Shown here: positions 1-12,816 of the stretch, in pieces
Layout: every line of letters starts with the position of its first letter
How positions within the stretch are numbered: position 1 is the first letter of the stretch
Assembly: GCA_034638255.1 (NCBI GenBank)
Contig: JAWPGT010000002.1
Location: forward strand, 2,348,501-2,412,500
From: Coprinus comatus
Lineage: Eukaryota; Basidiomycota; Agaricomycetes; Agaricales; Agaricaceae
Length of the DNA stretch: 64,000 nt
Direction of reading: 5' to 3'
Position numbers and translations under genes: made by a program
Notes under the pieces: generated by a model
Told to the model about the DNA's origin: nothing
Databases searched by the model: none
What the model saw: the letters and a program-made list of their open reading frames with translations, nothing else

Positions 1-1271
1 CGAGTAGCCGCTGAAATGCAAAGCAAAAAAGATATTATTAGTATTTTAAGTGCGTAATTTTATTCTATGAGATGTTCGATTCACACTGGCTTTCGACAGT
101 GCGAGCCAACGCCGTTGCGTCAGCAGAGGATAGATTGACAGACTCAGAAGTGATAGGTCAGGTACGTGATAATACTTTTGAATACTATATACTAGTCAGA
201 TCTGACGATTTATGTAAGGTCTCGTATGTAGTGTAAGTTGATTTATGAGATCCGCACTTAACAGGAAGTCTAGCTCTCTTGTCTTTGCGGGCATGGATAC
301 GACATCCTCAGCGCTGTCGCGGATACTACAGTTACTTGCCATAAACCCCGAAGTTCAAGAAAAGCTGCGAGAAGAAATACGAGAAGCGCAACGAAGCGGT
401 CAGCTTACTTATGACCAGCTAGTAAGCTTACCATACTTGGACGCCGTCTGCCGAGAAACACTCCGTGTGTAAGAAAAAATCCATCTGTGAACAGACAAAA
501 GAAATCTCATGCGTTTTCCGTAAGATATCCACCTGTTAACTTTGCCTTCTTGCGAACGTATGTTCCAGTTTATTGGTTCTTTTTTGATAATGTTTCATCG
601 TAACGCTCACACTGCACCGACGTCATAGTGCCCGGAAGGACATGATTCTGCCTCTTTCGAAGCCTGTACGTGGACCTGATGGCCAAGAAAATTCAGAAGT
701 ATTTGTGCCCAAGGGCACTAACATTATCGTGTCCGCTTTTGGGGCCAACTGTAATCCAGAACTATGGGGTCCTGACTCCTATGAATGGAAACCCGAAAGA
801 TGGTTGTCCCCACTACCTGAGTCAGTTGTTGAAGCCCATATGCCCGGAATCTATTCTCATCTGTATGTTCTCACCTTGAAATCGCGATTACATTTATTCA
901 TTACCATCTCAGGATGACGTTCATGGGAGGTAGTCGTGCATGCATGTGAGTTATCTGATTAGGAAAACTTTCTGTACTTCAACGTATACATATTCATTTT
1001 TTTTCTAGCGGATTTAAGTTTTCCCAATTGGAAATGAGTATGTCTTCTCAAAGCACGTCATTTCCACAGAATTCACACTAATTCTTGAATGGAAGAGGTC
1101 GTATTGTCAGTCTTACTCAGCAACTTCAGATTTGCGTTATCCGAGAAAGCGATCGGTTGGACAATGAACGGTATCGCAGGACCTTATGTGAAAGGAGCTG
1201 ATAAAACTAGGCCCCAACTTCCTATGACCATGTCCCTATTGAATGATGAAGAGGTTTCGGACACATTGTAG
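1..1271 (+). CDS. Cytochrome P450 monooxygenase, 5' end outside window
   Basis: This is the C-terminal half of a microsomal-type P450, a haem-thiolate monooxygenase that would work with NADPH-P450 reductase at the ER membrane. Conceptual splicing gives the diagnostic motifs in order: the I-helix oxygen-binding motif FAGMDTTSSALSR (near 287-320), ExxR as CRETLRVYPPV (about 450-530), PERW (about 800), and the haem-cysteine loop FMGGSRACIGF (about 920-1015, FxxGxRxCxG with Cys as fifth iron ligand). A K-V-V-L-S-V-L-L segment and a PQLP segment precede the stop at 1269-1271. At least six introns of 50-70 bp are visible, for example GTATGTC at 1037 and a 3' acceptor near 1097. The acceptor just before the I-helix exon (about 264-268) is the only weak junction. 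The rest reads open, so I call it a functional gene cut by the window edge. Its substrate cannot be told. Confidence 0.9.
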
Positions 1272-1481
1272 AAACTTTACCTAGCAAGTATCCGTTTTTT
1301 GTAGTGAAAACGCTATAAATATCACAATCACGAATTCATTCCTAAAGCGGCATGACCCTGTGAGAACACGCTGTGTCATTGCGAAATGAACGTTTGAACC
1401 TCTATCAAACAAACTCTTACTATCATCTTGACAAGCAAAGTCATATCATAACCAATCCCAAGGAAAACAAAATATATCAAA

Positions 1482-2729
1482 ATGGCTAGTTCGCTTCCCC
1501 GATTGTCAATGCGTATTGGTGTGGTGCAGTTCTACCCCAAGGTATGCTACATATAGCCACTCATTCCCATCTCAACCTGAAACTGAAACTATACCTAGAT
1601 TGGGCAGGTTCAGGCTAATTTGAAACGAGCGAAAGAGCTGACAGACAGGTTACTCTTTCTCGTAATATATTCTCATATGTATTCTCATGCAGCCATGCCA
1701 TTCAAAGCATTCAGCCATGTTCGTGTGACTTGTTGTGCTTCCCGGAAACTGCGTTCACCGGTATGTTGATATCATCAATTTTCTTAGGCTTGCAGATAAC
1801 CGGTAATGTAGGTTACAAATTTGAGAATGCTACTGCCATAGAGCCATATCTGGAATATCCAAGAATTGGGCCTACGTCGATGTTCTGTTCTGAACTAGCC
1901 AGGCGGCTTCAATGCTACGTGGTGGCTGGTTACCCCGAACTGTTAGAACCAGAAGAACTCGAGAGTTGCACGCAGAATGACAACGTAGAGTTCCTTGATT
2001 CAGACTTCGAGGAGGATGAAGATGCTTCCAAGTTCAAGAAAGAGAGGAGAATTGTTGGTGCCAATAGTTCCATTATGTACGGACCTGACGGTAATTGGGT
2101 TGAGAATTATCGGAAAACGAATCTGTTCAAGACAGACAAAACATGGGCTGTTGCTGGTGAGTTTGGTTGAACATCCCTCACTAATATTCATGATTGTATG
2201 CTAGGGTCTGGGTTTACTACCATCAACCTTCCACATCCTTTGCGCAGCGTTACCTTGGCTATTTGCATGGACCTGAACCCATTTCCACACACCAAATGGA
2301 CACTTGAGGATGGGCCGTATGAACTAGCCGAATATTGCCAACACCAGGGCACAGATTTGTTAGTCTTGCTTAATGCTTGGCTAGACTCTGAACCTGAAGA
2401 AGAGGATGAACACTCCTGGTTAACACTTCAGTACTGGGCAGCGAGATTAAGACCATTGTGGCACAGAAGTGAGTCAGCAAGTTCACAATTCAATAAAACC
2501 ACGACGGTTATGGTATGCAATCGCACGGGCGAAGAAAACGGTATGGCTCGTAATGGTATGACCACAGAGTAAGCTAACCTATTATAACCTAGGAATTACC
2601 TTCGTTGGTAGTTCAGCGGTATTTCAGATGAGCCCGGCTTACGGGCGACCAAGGCTACTAGATATGATGACGAAAACAGAAGAGGGTTTACGAATCTGGA
2701 ATATCCCGCTCGACTCAGCCAAGTCATAA
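1482..2729 (+). CDS. NTA1: Carbon-nitrogen hydrolase, Nta1-like protein N-terminal amidase
   Basis: A nitrilase-superfamily enzyme. The best family match is Nta1, which deamidates N-terminal Asn/Gln and so feeds proteins into the N-degron pathway. The start MASSLPRLSMRIGVVQFYPK follows an A-rich leader. The catalytic triad is visible: Glu in CFPETAFTGY (joined across an intron near 1760-1808), Lys in ENYRKTNLFKTDKTWA (about 2100-2150), and Cys in LAICMDLNPF (about 2260-2285). WAARL and VMVCNRTGEENG follow, also typical of Nta1. Four or five short introns are present; exons join in frame to AAGTCATAA at 2721-2729. The stop lies only 4 bp from the stop of the convergent RecQ gene. An acidic linker (EEDED, about 2000-2030) separates parts of the domain. 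Other CN-hydrolase branches are less likely, because the CMDLNP and CNRTG context is Nta1-type. Confidence 0.85.
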
Positions 2730-2733
2730 AACA

Positions 2734-5700
2734 CTATATTCTGTCCCTTCGTTTCCAGGACTCGCATCTTTCTTCCATAGTTTCCAGGATTTCTTTTGCA
2801 TCCTCCAACAGGTCATCATCGGGTGATTTTCCTTTTCTAAGTTGTGGTACGCGCTGAGATGCTCGGACCGCGGTGTCAATGCGCTCATTGTATCCATGCA
2901 CTGTTGTAGAATATAGAAGCGATGACGCTTCAATTTCTTTAGCAACATCGTAAAGAATGTTTGTTCTGATAATAATAATTAAAGGACTTGTAAAAAATTT
3001 TGTAGATAAAAGTTTATTTACCGTGTAAGCATGTCAAAATTTCTCATGCAATTGAGCTGTGACACATGGGCTTTCAAAACTCTCCGAATCTTGTTGAATG
3101 CTCTTATTCGTTCAGGGAGCTATATCCAGATCTTAGTTTTAAAAAAGATACGGACATTAAGAAAACCATACCGGAATCTTTTCTGAAGCATCCAACTCGA
3201 TATCTACATCTGATTTTGCAGAATGATCAGCCATTACATTAACTGTTCCGCAAGATAATCGACTGACCTGAACTGTTCGCTGTATCAGCATCTAAGATTT
3301 CTACTTCATCATTTGAAACGGGGGGAATGGCCATTTTCCTACTTCCTTGATAGTCTTCAAGAGTATCTTTGTGGATATCCATGTCATCGGGATCTTTGAT
3401 CTCTAAATCAATAACATCCATAGGCTCTGTAGCCGGTACTGGAGTTACTGGAGTCTGCTTCTTGAAGGGGGTTTTAAAGGGTTTCGTCAACGTCTTAGCA
3501 GACTCAAATGGCCGAGTCACTATTTCAGAGAAAATACGCTTAGTTTGTTGGCTGAATTTACTGTTGAAACTAGAACACCCATACCTAATATTGGTGTATA
3601 AGAAACTTTGGCTTTCTTTGAACTTCTGTTTGATTTCGCAAAATCAGGTTCAGGAAACTCTCGTTTATTGTCTTCTGTTCTCTCCCATGTGCTTTTGGGT
3701 TTGGGAGTGGTGGTTTTTTGGTTAGTGTCTATCATTTACATTTATCCTTGACGTCAATACCTTTATTGTAGCTGAAATAAAATAAGAGTTATTCATACCT
3801 TCTCGTTTCTTAGGTGGAATTACCGGTAATTGATCTTTAGGTGTAAGTCTCCGTATTCGTGCCTGTGTTTTCTGTGGATATTTGCACACCTAATCAGGCG
3901 GTTATATATAGATACGAAAGAAGGAAAAAAAAACATAGAGACATACATCACACATATTATCACACATGCTTTTCACAACAGCAGGGTCACTGTCATTGAT
4001 GACTTCTCCGAAGTACCTACAGATGGACTATAATAAGATAGAAATGTTGAAATATAGGATGGATTTCGTTAATGAGAGCACTCACAACATGTCTGCAAAT
4101 TGAAACATTCTCAGCATACTTAATGAGCTGTACATTACAATGTTTAATTTCGAACGTGAGTTTATAGTTCTTAGCATAGGAAAAAGACAGTACCTCGTCC
4201 ATACTACCGCTAGCCCTTTGTGTCGGGCTTGGGCCATCAAAATCTTCCTTCGGACGGTTTGGATCCGACATAGACACTAAGTTATGCGTGTAGGCAGCAT
4301 CCTCCCTCGCTAGTTAATGATGAGTTAAGATACTATGAACATGTGCATTTCTTATCCTCACAGTAGTAAAGAATGCATTTCGAGGGCTAATTTCTCGTTA
4401 GCTTCTCCTGATAAACGATTTGGTATGTATCTCACCTGTCCATCCCTCCCTGCTCTTCCTTTTTTTGTTCGTTAGTCAAACTAAGATAGAACAGGCATAA
4501 TTATTGCATTACCAGTTTCTTGATAATATCCTTCAAATATAATAATTGTGATTGGCCAGTGGAGTAAAGAAGGACTGAAGGTACTCACCCTCAAAACTAG
4601 CTGGAAGGTCGTAGTGAATGATGTAACTTGAAACAAACCCAGTCACAACCCAGCCATCAGTTTTATGATTGATAACGTTTACAGAAAAGACTTATACCGA
4701 ACATCTCCTTTGTCAATCCCAAGTCCAAATGCCACGGTAGCGACCACCTGCACCTAACGTCAATAGTTGGATCTATAAAGAAGCCCTTCCCTTACCAGGT
4801 CTACACCATCGTGTGAGCCGTCATATCCTGCAGTCCAACTGTCAAGAGTAGCCCTCAGAGCTACACCACTTAAAAACATGAGAACATGAGAAAATCATTG
4901 ACTCGGAAATGTCATGATCTATACGACCTACCTGATGTCGCGATGATATGGTTTCGCATTTAACCCTTTTCCACTAAGGAATGTTGCAAGCTCGTTGCAA
5001 GTACGCTTTGTTCTACAATAAACAATCCCAGATGATGGCCTTTCCCTTCGGCGATATAGCAGTGTAATATAATCAAAAATCTCTTGCATGCGCGTGAGCG
5101 GATTCGATGGAGCAGCGTACCGCACCTATGTTCGCATGAGACTTCGAAGCTCTATGTAAATAAGGGCATATTACCTCATAAAAGAGGTTATCCCTATTAA
5201 AGGGATGAACGGCAGTGAAGAGATCGTCCTTGTTTATTTTCAGGCTTTGAACGATATCACGCTGGACTCTGTGGGATGTTAGGAGGGGATATCGCATCGA
5301 CAAGTAACCCACATAGAAGTAGCTGTTGCAGTTAGAGCCATAATAGGAACGTTTTTATAACGATTTCTAAACGATCCAAGGCGCCTATACTCGGAACGAA
5401 AGCTATGCCCCCATTCCTGTACACATTGTTAGCATAAAATGTTGTTGTGGTAAACCTTGCTTTTCACCGAAATACAATGAGCCTATTTATCAATAAGAAT
5501 CTCTATGGTGGTGATTACACTTTCACTGCACACCTCATCAACAACTAAACGTTTCAGGTTTTTGCGTTTGTGAAGTTCATCGAGAAGCCGACCGCAATCA
5601 GCGCTCGCGTACTTTTCCGGAGAAACTGTCAGATATATAACCTTAAGTCTTGAATAAGCGCATAGATGATAAACAAATTTACTGTAGAGTAGTCGAATTT

Positions 5701-6293
5701 GGGGATTGCGGGAACGGAGGTCATTTTCAATCTGCAATAAATTAACTTGGGGTACTATTTCTCAGAAGTGAATGTTCCCACTTGTCTCTTTTCAGCCAGA
5801 TCTGTATCTGCGTTTAGTGAAGCTACTTTTATCCCTTTCTTTCGTAGATTTTCAATTTCTGGAAACCATGAAACAGGATGTAAGATGAAGAGAATATGGA
5901 CAGCGTACGGTTATTTATTAGAGCTGACGGGTTACATGACATATGAGAGCACTCTCCGAGAACGTCGAAAATACTCATACTCACAGAGCAAAGGGGCAAC
6001 AACCAGGGTCAAGCCAGCCTCTTCGTGGATAGCTGGTAATTGAAAGCAAAGACTCTGAATACTTCTTGAGAATATGACATATATATGGAAGAAGAAGGTA
6101 CGAACCTTGCCCAAGCCAGTTGGAGCTAATACAAAAACATCCCGACCTGTGTGGTAACAATTTATGATAGAAGAGAACGTCAACGAATAGACCGACCAGC
6201 TAATGCTGCTTCAATAATTTCCTGCTGTTTTCCTTTGAAACCACTATAACCGAATGCTAGAGGTGGGTCATAACTATGTGTTCGAGTAGACAT
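2734..6293 (-). CDS. RecQ-family ATP-dependent DNA helicase with two 15-nt micro-exons
   Basis: A 3'-5' DNA helicase of genome maintenance (RecQ/Sgs1/BLM family). Spliced exons give motif 0 ([14 protein letters not shown]), motif [16 protein letters not shown] (split by an intron after GK), FQLPA, motif II DEAHCISEWGHSFR, motif [61 protein letters not shown], and the RecQ-Ct zinc-binding part ([12 protein letters not shown] then CDNVCKYP). Two residue blocks come only from 15-nt exons: SLINNQ from 5923-5909 and AHCIS from 5482-5468, each flanked by AG and GT. About twenty introns are present. The start ATG is at 6293-6291 ([19 protein letters not shown]). The C-terminal part is lysine/proline-rich and disordered, then a helical tail ending KRRDRI-stop at 2734. 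I see no HRDC domain. The 3' end abuts the convergent amidase gene. Confidence 0.9.
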
Positions 6294-6579
6294 TGGTGGT
6301 AGCCTACCTCGAGAGAGGGTCCTATAGCCAACCGTGTGTCAGAATCTTCAGAAAATATCGTTTTCTAACCAACTCACTCATGAATCTCATATTCTGGCCT
6401 GTAGCTGGCATAGCCGAGGCTCAAAACAAGAAGAACGGCCTTGATATTGAAAGCTTATAAGGTTGGAAGCTTGATAGCTGATGACAAGTCCAATTAACGC
6501 GTCGGATCACATGTTACGCGTTCAGTGTGACATCTCATTTATCTCATCAATAACTACTTAATAATAGATTTTCTCTCCC

Positions 6580-7676
6580 CTACTGTTCGGTGTTTTCAAT
6601 TGGGTTGAGGACAGTTGGGATTCCAGCAAGATTCATCTTCACCCCAATCTCAAAAAGGTAGTCTAGGCACTTTTAATCCACTATTAGTCCGATATTTAAC
6701 TACAAACTGTTTCACTAACCTCTGTTTGAGTCTTGGCTTTTTCCCAGTCTTTGCCTGAGGAAAAAAAAGGTTTAATATGACAAGAGAGTGGATTAATGAT
6801 AATACATACCCCAAACATAAACACCATGTCGACGCACGAGTACACCAGGCGCGTCCGGATATTTTTTCATAGCTTCTGCCATACCATCCCTCAGATCTTC
6901 TTCGAAGGGAGTATTCTCGATGATCGGGAGTATCAAAGTGTCAAGGTAAGAAAGGGCGGCACCAGTCCCACTAACGCGTACACCTTTGATCATCTATACA
7001 TACAATCAGTATGTAAGCTCATGATGCGATGGCATAAGTTTTACCTCCTACATAGTGTCAATCACTCGATATTTTAACCACGAAAGGAGAGAGAACCTAC
7101 TTGATGGGAGATGGTGAAAACAGGTCCCTTCCAAAGTAAAGTTGCCATCACGGCATGCTGGGAATGGGTATGAATGCAACTTCCAGCATCTCTAAGGTCG
7201 AACGAATTCCAGAAAAGAGGTGTGCATGCTGATTCCTTCAAACTAAGTGTTGGTCGCCGCAAGAATACACGATCGGTATGAGGTGATGGTGTGGAGGGCT
7301 GAGGGTACGGTAGAACGAAGATATGCTCTGGTTCAATTCTTTCCTTCTGTACGCCGGAAGGTGCGATGAACACTTTATCTCTATGCGCATATCAAAAGAT
7401 TTGCCAGATACAATGGAAAAGGATAACAGCTTACCCTTGCCTGATGCAGATACCACCTCCTGTTCCTGTGACCCACCCAAGCTGTTAGGGCTTTTTCTTA
7501 GAATCATGATCTTATGTTCCGATTCTATTACACACATGATAGAATGACCGACATAACTCGGGGATGAGGTTGGCCGGCTAGTCGATCATGAGCATAGAAA
7601 TTAACAAAGAAAAAGCCGTGCGTACATGTAAGGGATCGGAGGAACGAACAAGAGCGTCCTGGGACTCTTCAGCCAT
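6580..7676 (-). CDS. MDE1: Methylthioribulose-1-phosphate dehydratase (class II aldolase fold)
   Basis: Dehydrates 5-methylthioribulose-1-phosphate in the cytosolic methionine-salvage pathway; a Zn-dependent member of the class II aldolase/adducin family. The product starts [17 protein letters not shown] at 7676, then [32 protein letters not shown], and the metal-ligand region [15 protein letters not shown] (two His of the HxH motif). EMIKGV, the [15 protein letters not shown] block and [12 protein letters not shown] (third His) follow, then [17 protein letters not shown] and a short tail ending IENTEQ-stop at 6582-6580. Six or so introns of about 50 bp are removed. All family landmarks are present in the expected order, so I regard it as intact. 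It shares a 552-bp intergenic region with the divergent alpha-galactosidase gene. Confidence 0.92.
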
Positions 7677-8228
7677 GTTATAACAGCTGGAAGTAGAAAA
7701 TCAAGAGGATTTTCCTATCGGCTTGCGACATAATGATGCGTACATTTTGGACAGAAGAAGAATGATCCTGCGCATGTGATCCGGACGAGATCCCGTGATC
7801 TAGCGCCTAAGAATACGGCCTGGCTACGGCAAATCTTGCTCGGAACTCGCCCACAAATAGGCTCTGAGCTGCCACGTCGTCTTCTTTGCTTTCCGACATT
7901 GGGGACTTATGTTTATGCTTCTTTCTCTTCTCCAGGATTTCATCCTTGATAATTCATCAGGCCATAAGTTCTGGATCAACTCGGTCTTGAGCAGGATCTA
8001 ACATGTTACATGTTTTTACAAGCAAAACAATGTATATATTCATACGGAGCGCACGGACGCATCGTCTTCTCAGAAGCGCATTCCGACCAACAGGTGATAT
8101 GCTCACATGTATCCACGACCGGTCCGCTGCTTAAAGAATTCGCTGACGGACCGAGAAATATTTCTATTGGATCTCAATTATAACAAGCAACTACGTTCTG
8201 CTAATAAGTTCTCAGACTCCCTTCAAGA
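7677..8228. promoter_or_regulatory. Divergent intergenic region between MDE1 and GH27
   Basis: 552 bp between two start codons pointing away from each other, so both promoters must lie here. I see no coding frame, RNA gene or repeat. No TATA box is convincing on either side. Confidence 0.5.
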
Positions 8229-10727
8229 ATGTTACTCTGGTTAATATCTGCCTTATTATCTTGGGTTTATTTGACTTCTGCTCTGGACAACGGTGTTGCA
8301 AGAACACCGCCTATGGGATGGAACCCATATAATGCATTCTTGTGAGTTTGATAGATATTTATATTTCTAAAACTTACATTCGTTGAGATGTTCTACCACA
8401 GAACAACAATATCAAACTGCAGCTCAGAAGTTAATTAGTTTGGGTCTGAGCCCACTCGGCTATCAATACTTGAATTTGTGAACATCTACATGTTTGTTCT
8501 CTGTGAGCTGCAACTTGCTCACAAGACTTTCAGGGATTGTGGATGGCAAGGAAAGAATAGAAATTCCACTGGCGGATTCACATGGGATACTACTACTATA
8601 CCTTCGGGGATTCCTGCCCTTTCTTCCTTCGTTCATGGCTTAGGACTCAAATTTGGGTTATACTCAGACGGGTATGATTAATATACCCTTCTCGGGATAA
8701 GTTACTCAAATGGTCAAAGTGGATTCTTTGGGTGTGATTTTGTAGGGGGCACTGCGCATTACTTGGGAAGTCTCGGAGAGGAGACTGCAGACGCGAATAG
8801 CTTTGCAGCGTGGGGAGCTGATTACCTGAAGGTTAGTCCATTGCTAAAAAGAAACATTTACAATGCATTTAATCACGAGGCATAAAGTATGATAACTGCT
8901 ACGCAGGTACATTATATCCTCTTTCTTTCTAAAAAATTTCCTCAAATTAGTTACCTAAGTAAGCCCGACGGACTTTGTCAACTTCAATCCTCCAATTCAA
9001 GTAAGTACTAGCTGTCAAGTACCCGATTGCTGATCTAACGCACAGTTGCCTAAGATTGAGGTAAGCTTGTACAAAAACACCCCACTCACATAAATTGATC
9101 AGCGTAGCCTCATTACCGAACTATGCGAGACGCTATCACTGCAACGAAACGCCCAATCGTATTCTCAATTTGTGAATGGGGCGTTCAAGGTATTGTTGTA
9201 AAAAAAAAACTTGTACCGTATTCATAAGTCCACAGATCCTGCGCGTTGGCCTGCCAGTGCAGTAGGAAACTCGTAAGTTTTGCTGCGATATAATCGGACT
9301 ACACTAACATCTTTCAGGTGGCGAATTTCGTAAGAATCCTGTCTATTTTCTGCTTTCCGACGCTTACATCCTTCGAACAAGAAATGACATTGGTCCGCCG
9401 GTATCTTGGGATAACTTGGTCAGGATAATCAACCAACTTGTCCCAATCACGCAGTTCGCTGGGCCAGGGAGCTGGAATGGTGCGCAATTTGACAAACTAC
9501 AATGACCCTTGAGGAAATTCTCAGAAACTGTAGATTTGGACATGTTGGAAGTAGGTAACTCAGGGCTGACGGAGGCAGAACAACAAACACACTTTGCGTT
9601 CTGGGCGGCGGCCAAGTAAGATTTTCTTCTTTTTTCTCTACCCTTAGTTTCACATTTTGACAAACCGTGTGGGAAAAGGTCTCCTTTGCTCATATCAACG
9701 GATTTGACAAAAATATCTACGACATCTTTGAACATATTAAAGAACACAAGGATAATAGCCCTGAATGTAAGTTGCTCTCAAATGATACATGCATACAGAT
9801 ATACTCAAGATGGATTACCTCTTTATCTTAGCAAGATTCTTTAGGAAAATCTATCACTTTCAAAAGGCGCTATACCAACGATTTTGACGTCTGGGCAGGA
9901 CCCCTTGGTGACGGTTCTATTGTCGCAGGTGAGAAACCGTCTCTCAGAAACAGACGGGTATCTCCTACTTAATCTTAACCTCAGTTATTATAAATTGGAA
10001 AAATTCAGCAAGATCATTAACGTTCAATCTTGCTGATGTGGGTATCTCTTCCGCTAGTGCCACCGATCTGATTTCTGGAGCAACTCTGGGACGCTTGACA
10101 ACATCGTAAGCAATCGCAACCCCGCTCATAATCACATAATACTAAATCATTTCCAGTTATACAACCACCATCGCCGCTCATGGAACAATCGTTTTGAAAC
10201 TCAGGGATATGACACTATCTTCCTCGCCTTCATTTACATACTATAATGCTGCTAGTTCGTTAACACCTTGGCAGGAGGCGCATCACCTCGCATTGTATCT
10301 TCGACTGTGACTGTTGTTGGTCAAGTCGGAAATGGAGGAACCCTTACTTTTAATGGTGTAGATGGAGGTACTTTGGGTGGAACGAAATTACTTTCATTGG
10401 ATTATATAAACGGAGATTACGTTTTTGGAAATACGGATTGTTCGAATTGCCGGAATGCGTTTTTTAGTGTTAATGGAGGTACAGCTGTTCAAGTACAAAT
10501 GCCGATTTCCGGACAGGTGAGTTTTTTTTCCACTTTTTTCTTTCGCGTTGGATGTTGCTTATGTCGATTTTTATTTTTATTTTTATTTTTAACAGAGTTG
10601 GAATATCTTGTTTTCAGGATATCTTGTATCACTATCCGGCTTTAAACCTGGAAAAACTAACACCGTTCAGATTTTTAACTCGAATGCTTGGGCGCCCGAT
10701 TTTTATCGAATGGGTATAGTTGTATAA
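8229..10727 (+). CDS. Secreted alpha-galactosidase, GH27, with C-terminal sugar-binding-like domain
   Basis: Releases terminal alpha-1,6-galactose from galactomannan or raffinose-type sugars outside the cell. A signal peptide (MLLWLISALLSWVYLTSA) precedes the GH27 barrel. Landmarks after splicing: PPMGWNPYNAFLC, LDCGWQ, LKFGLYSDGG, CDFVGGTAHYLGSLG, WGADYLKYDNCYAV (Asp of KYDN is the family's nucleophile), FSICEWGVQ, GNSWRISNDI (second Asp, acid/base in the family), PGSWNDLDMLEVGN, and FWAAAKSPLLIS. After the barrel comes a beta-sandwich C domain and then a Gly-rich module (about 10270-10720; LTFNGVDGGTLGG, LSLDYINGDYVFGN, then SGYLVSLSGFKPGKTN) resembling CBM35-type modules found on fungal GH27 enzymes. 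More than a dozen short introns are present. Stop TAA at 10725-10727. I find no disruption. Confidence 0.9.
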
Positions 10728-12816
10728 AGGATACTGCGCATGTGTTGTACAAGCTACAGTATACAAGACTTGTAAAACAGAAATAACGATTAACACTAGT
10801 ACGAGAGAAGTTTCGCAGGAGAATTCCACCTCTGCCATTTGATGTGACCTAGGTTAATTTGTCCATTCATGATTTTAGTTAGTTAGAAGTCCTAAGAAAA
10901 AATGGAAACAGAAAGAATCTATAGTTGACGAGGTTGGAGTGTTGTTCGACCTTAAGAGGGTCCTTGTGACCTCCTCAAAAAAAGAGAAAGATTTGTGATA
11001 TTCTATTCTATATAAATGGGGTTATGCGTTATAAATATATAATCCATTGACCTGTATGGAGAAATAATGACACATGAGATTTGGGTTCAAATGGAAGTGG
11101 ATCTCTCCCACTTTTACCCTCGTGTAACATCATCATGAGGAACTTTGGTTTAAAAATAAATAATAGACAGGGGCTAAGTTGTATAAGGAACAAGGTCAAA
11201 ATCCCTTTGAAGAGTGGTTTTTGTACGGTCTAGTGTTAGCCTTAGTGCTAGTTAATGATTTGAATCACATTTGCGTTGTGATTTATGAAGTATTATTTTA
11301 TTGAACCTTTTTCTTTTGAGGACAAGAACTTCAAGTTGGACACATGATAATAGATTATGACAGGGTACATGGTGATGTAAGATGAGAGAAATAAAGAACA
11401 TTCACACATAAGAGAGTTCACTGGAAGGAAGAGCTCCCCCCCAAAAAAAAAAAGAAAAAAAAGAACCATTAACATCTTTGGCGTATTTCAGTAGTACATA
11501 GTAGAATGATCATTTTAGTAACCAGTTTGGTACTAACATGTGTAACTTATATCTCTTTTTTTTTAGTAAGATACTCCCAAGTTTGATTCTTCTTTTTTAT
11601 TATTATCACTAGTACCTTAGAGTTAGATCCACCTGACAATTTGCTTAGTGGATCTTGGGAGAATTTGTTCCATGTGGATCATGCCATGATCAAAAAAAAA
11701 ATGATTCTGTTAGATTTCTATTTTCAATATTGTTGAAAATTGAAAAGGAGTTGAGAGAGTGTTTTAGTACGTATATAACTTTTGGGGATGTGAGAGAGAG
11801 AGAGAGAGGAATAACTTATAATAATAACCTTTTTCCAACACAGTCAGATAAAACAAACCAAAACTTTGAATACATATAAGGTATAAGGCGTAAAACGAGA
11901 AGTGAGTACGTGAGTCAATTGTCGTAAACCTTCTATTTCCAAGTTATTCTTCGAGAAATATGTTTAGATCCACCCGACAAAATTATAAATCTCAAGCATC
12001 AGAGGCATCAGAAGGTTCTGAATTAGGATAATTGTTAAAATAGTATGTACATATCAAATACATATATAAAAATATCTTTCGGATACGGATCCGGGGTAAC
12101 CGAAAGAACCCATCAGTACATCATCCCTTGGAACGGTCACTAATTGAATTAGTTTTTCCATTATAGATCACATATCACATCATACACATCATGGATGATG
12201 AAATGATTGATCATTGGAATTTTGGGAACGTTCGGCATTAGTAGTGCCTTGTACTTTTGGTGTATTTGTTTTCTATTTTTATATCGACTCTCATTGTTGA
12301 GGGTTGGATTCTAGGGAAAAGGAGGGAAGAAGATGATTATAGATTTTGTATACAGGGCGAAAGGAGGGATATGGATATATACAATACATACAGAAAAAAA
12401 CAAAATCGCTGAAAAAAACGACAGAAAATCAAGTTGTTGAAACGTAAAGACAAGACGGAAAAGCACGAAACGCAAAACAAATAACAAAGAAAAAAATGGT
12501 ATGAGAAAATGGAAACGGAAACCTAGGTACAATAGGTACATAATCACAAAACACAAAACACAAAAACAACAATCAAAGCAGAACATATCAGGTTAGATAA
12601 AAACTAAAGCATAATCAACATCAATGTTCAACTTTCATAAGAGAGAGAGAGAAAAAGAAATAAAACAGCCAAGAAAGAAAAGAAAAGAAAGAAAAGGTAA
12701 CTGTAACTGTTGAAAACAACAATCACAATCTACAAATCCACAATCCTCGCGTCTCTGCGCAAGTTGCAAGTATTAGAAAGTGACTTGCATTTATCTTTTG
12801 CCTTTTCCATATTCAT
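10728..12816. other. AT-rich intergenic region with simple repeats
   Basis: About 2.1 kb without a supportable gene. It holds a (GA)n run at about 11791-11808, A/T homopolymers (for example 11441-11462), and a motif beginning TTAGATCCACC that occurs near 11624 and again near 11965. The first copy can fold back on GTGGATC at about 11648. The right part is purine-rich on the plus strand (pyrimidine-rich on the minus) and probably includes the 3' UTR of the PAS gene. Short open frames here have fungal-UTR-like composition and no recognisable motif. Confidence 0.4.

Noticed and set aside
5520..5545. RecQ motif II reading DEVCSE, suggesting a dead helicase
   Set aside because: The apparent loss is intron sequence; a 15-nt micro-exon at 5482-5468 restores DEAHCIS with proper splice sites.
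12311..12586. Phe/Leu-rich 91-codon minus-strand frame as a membrane protein
   Set aside because: Purely a product of pyrimidine-rich composition in a probable 3' UTR; no family resemblance.
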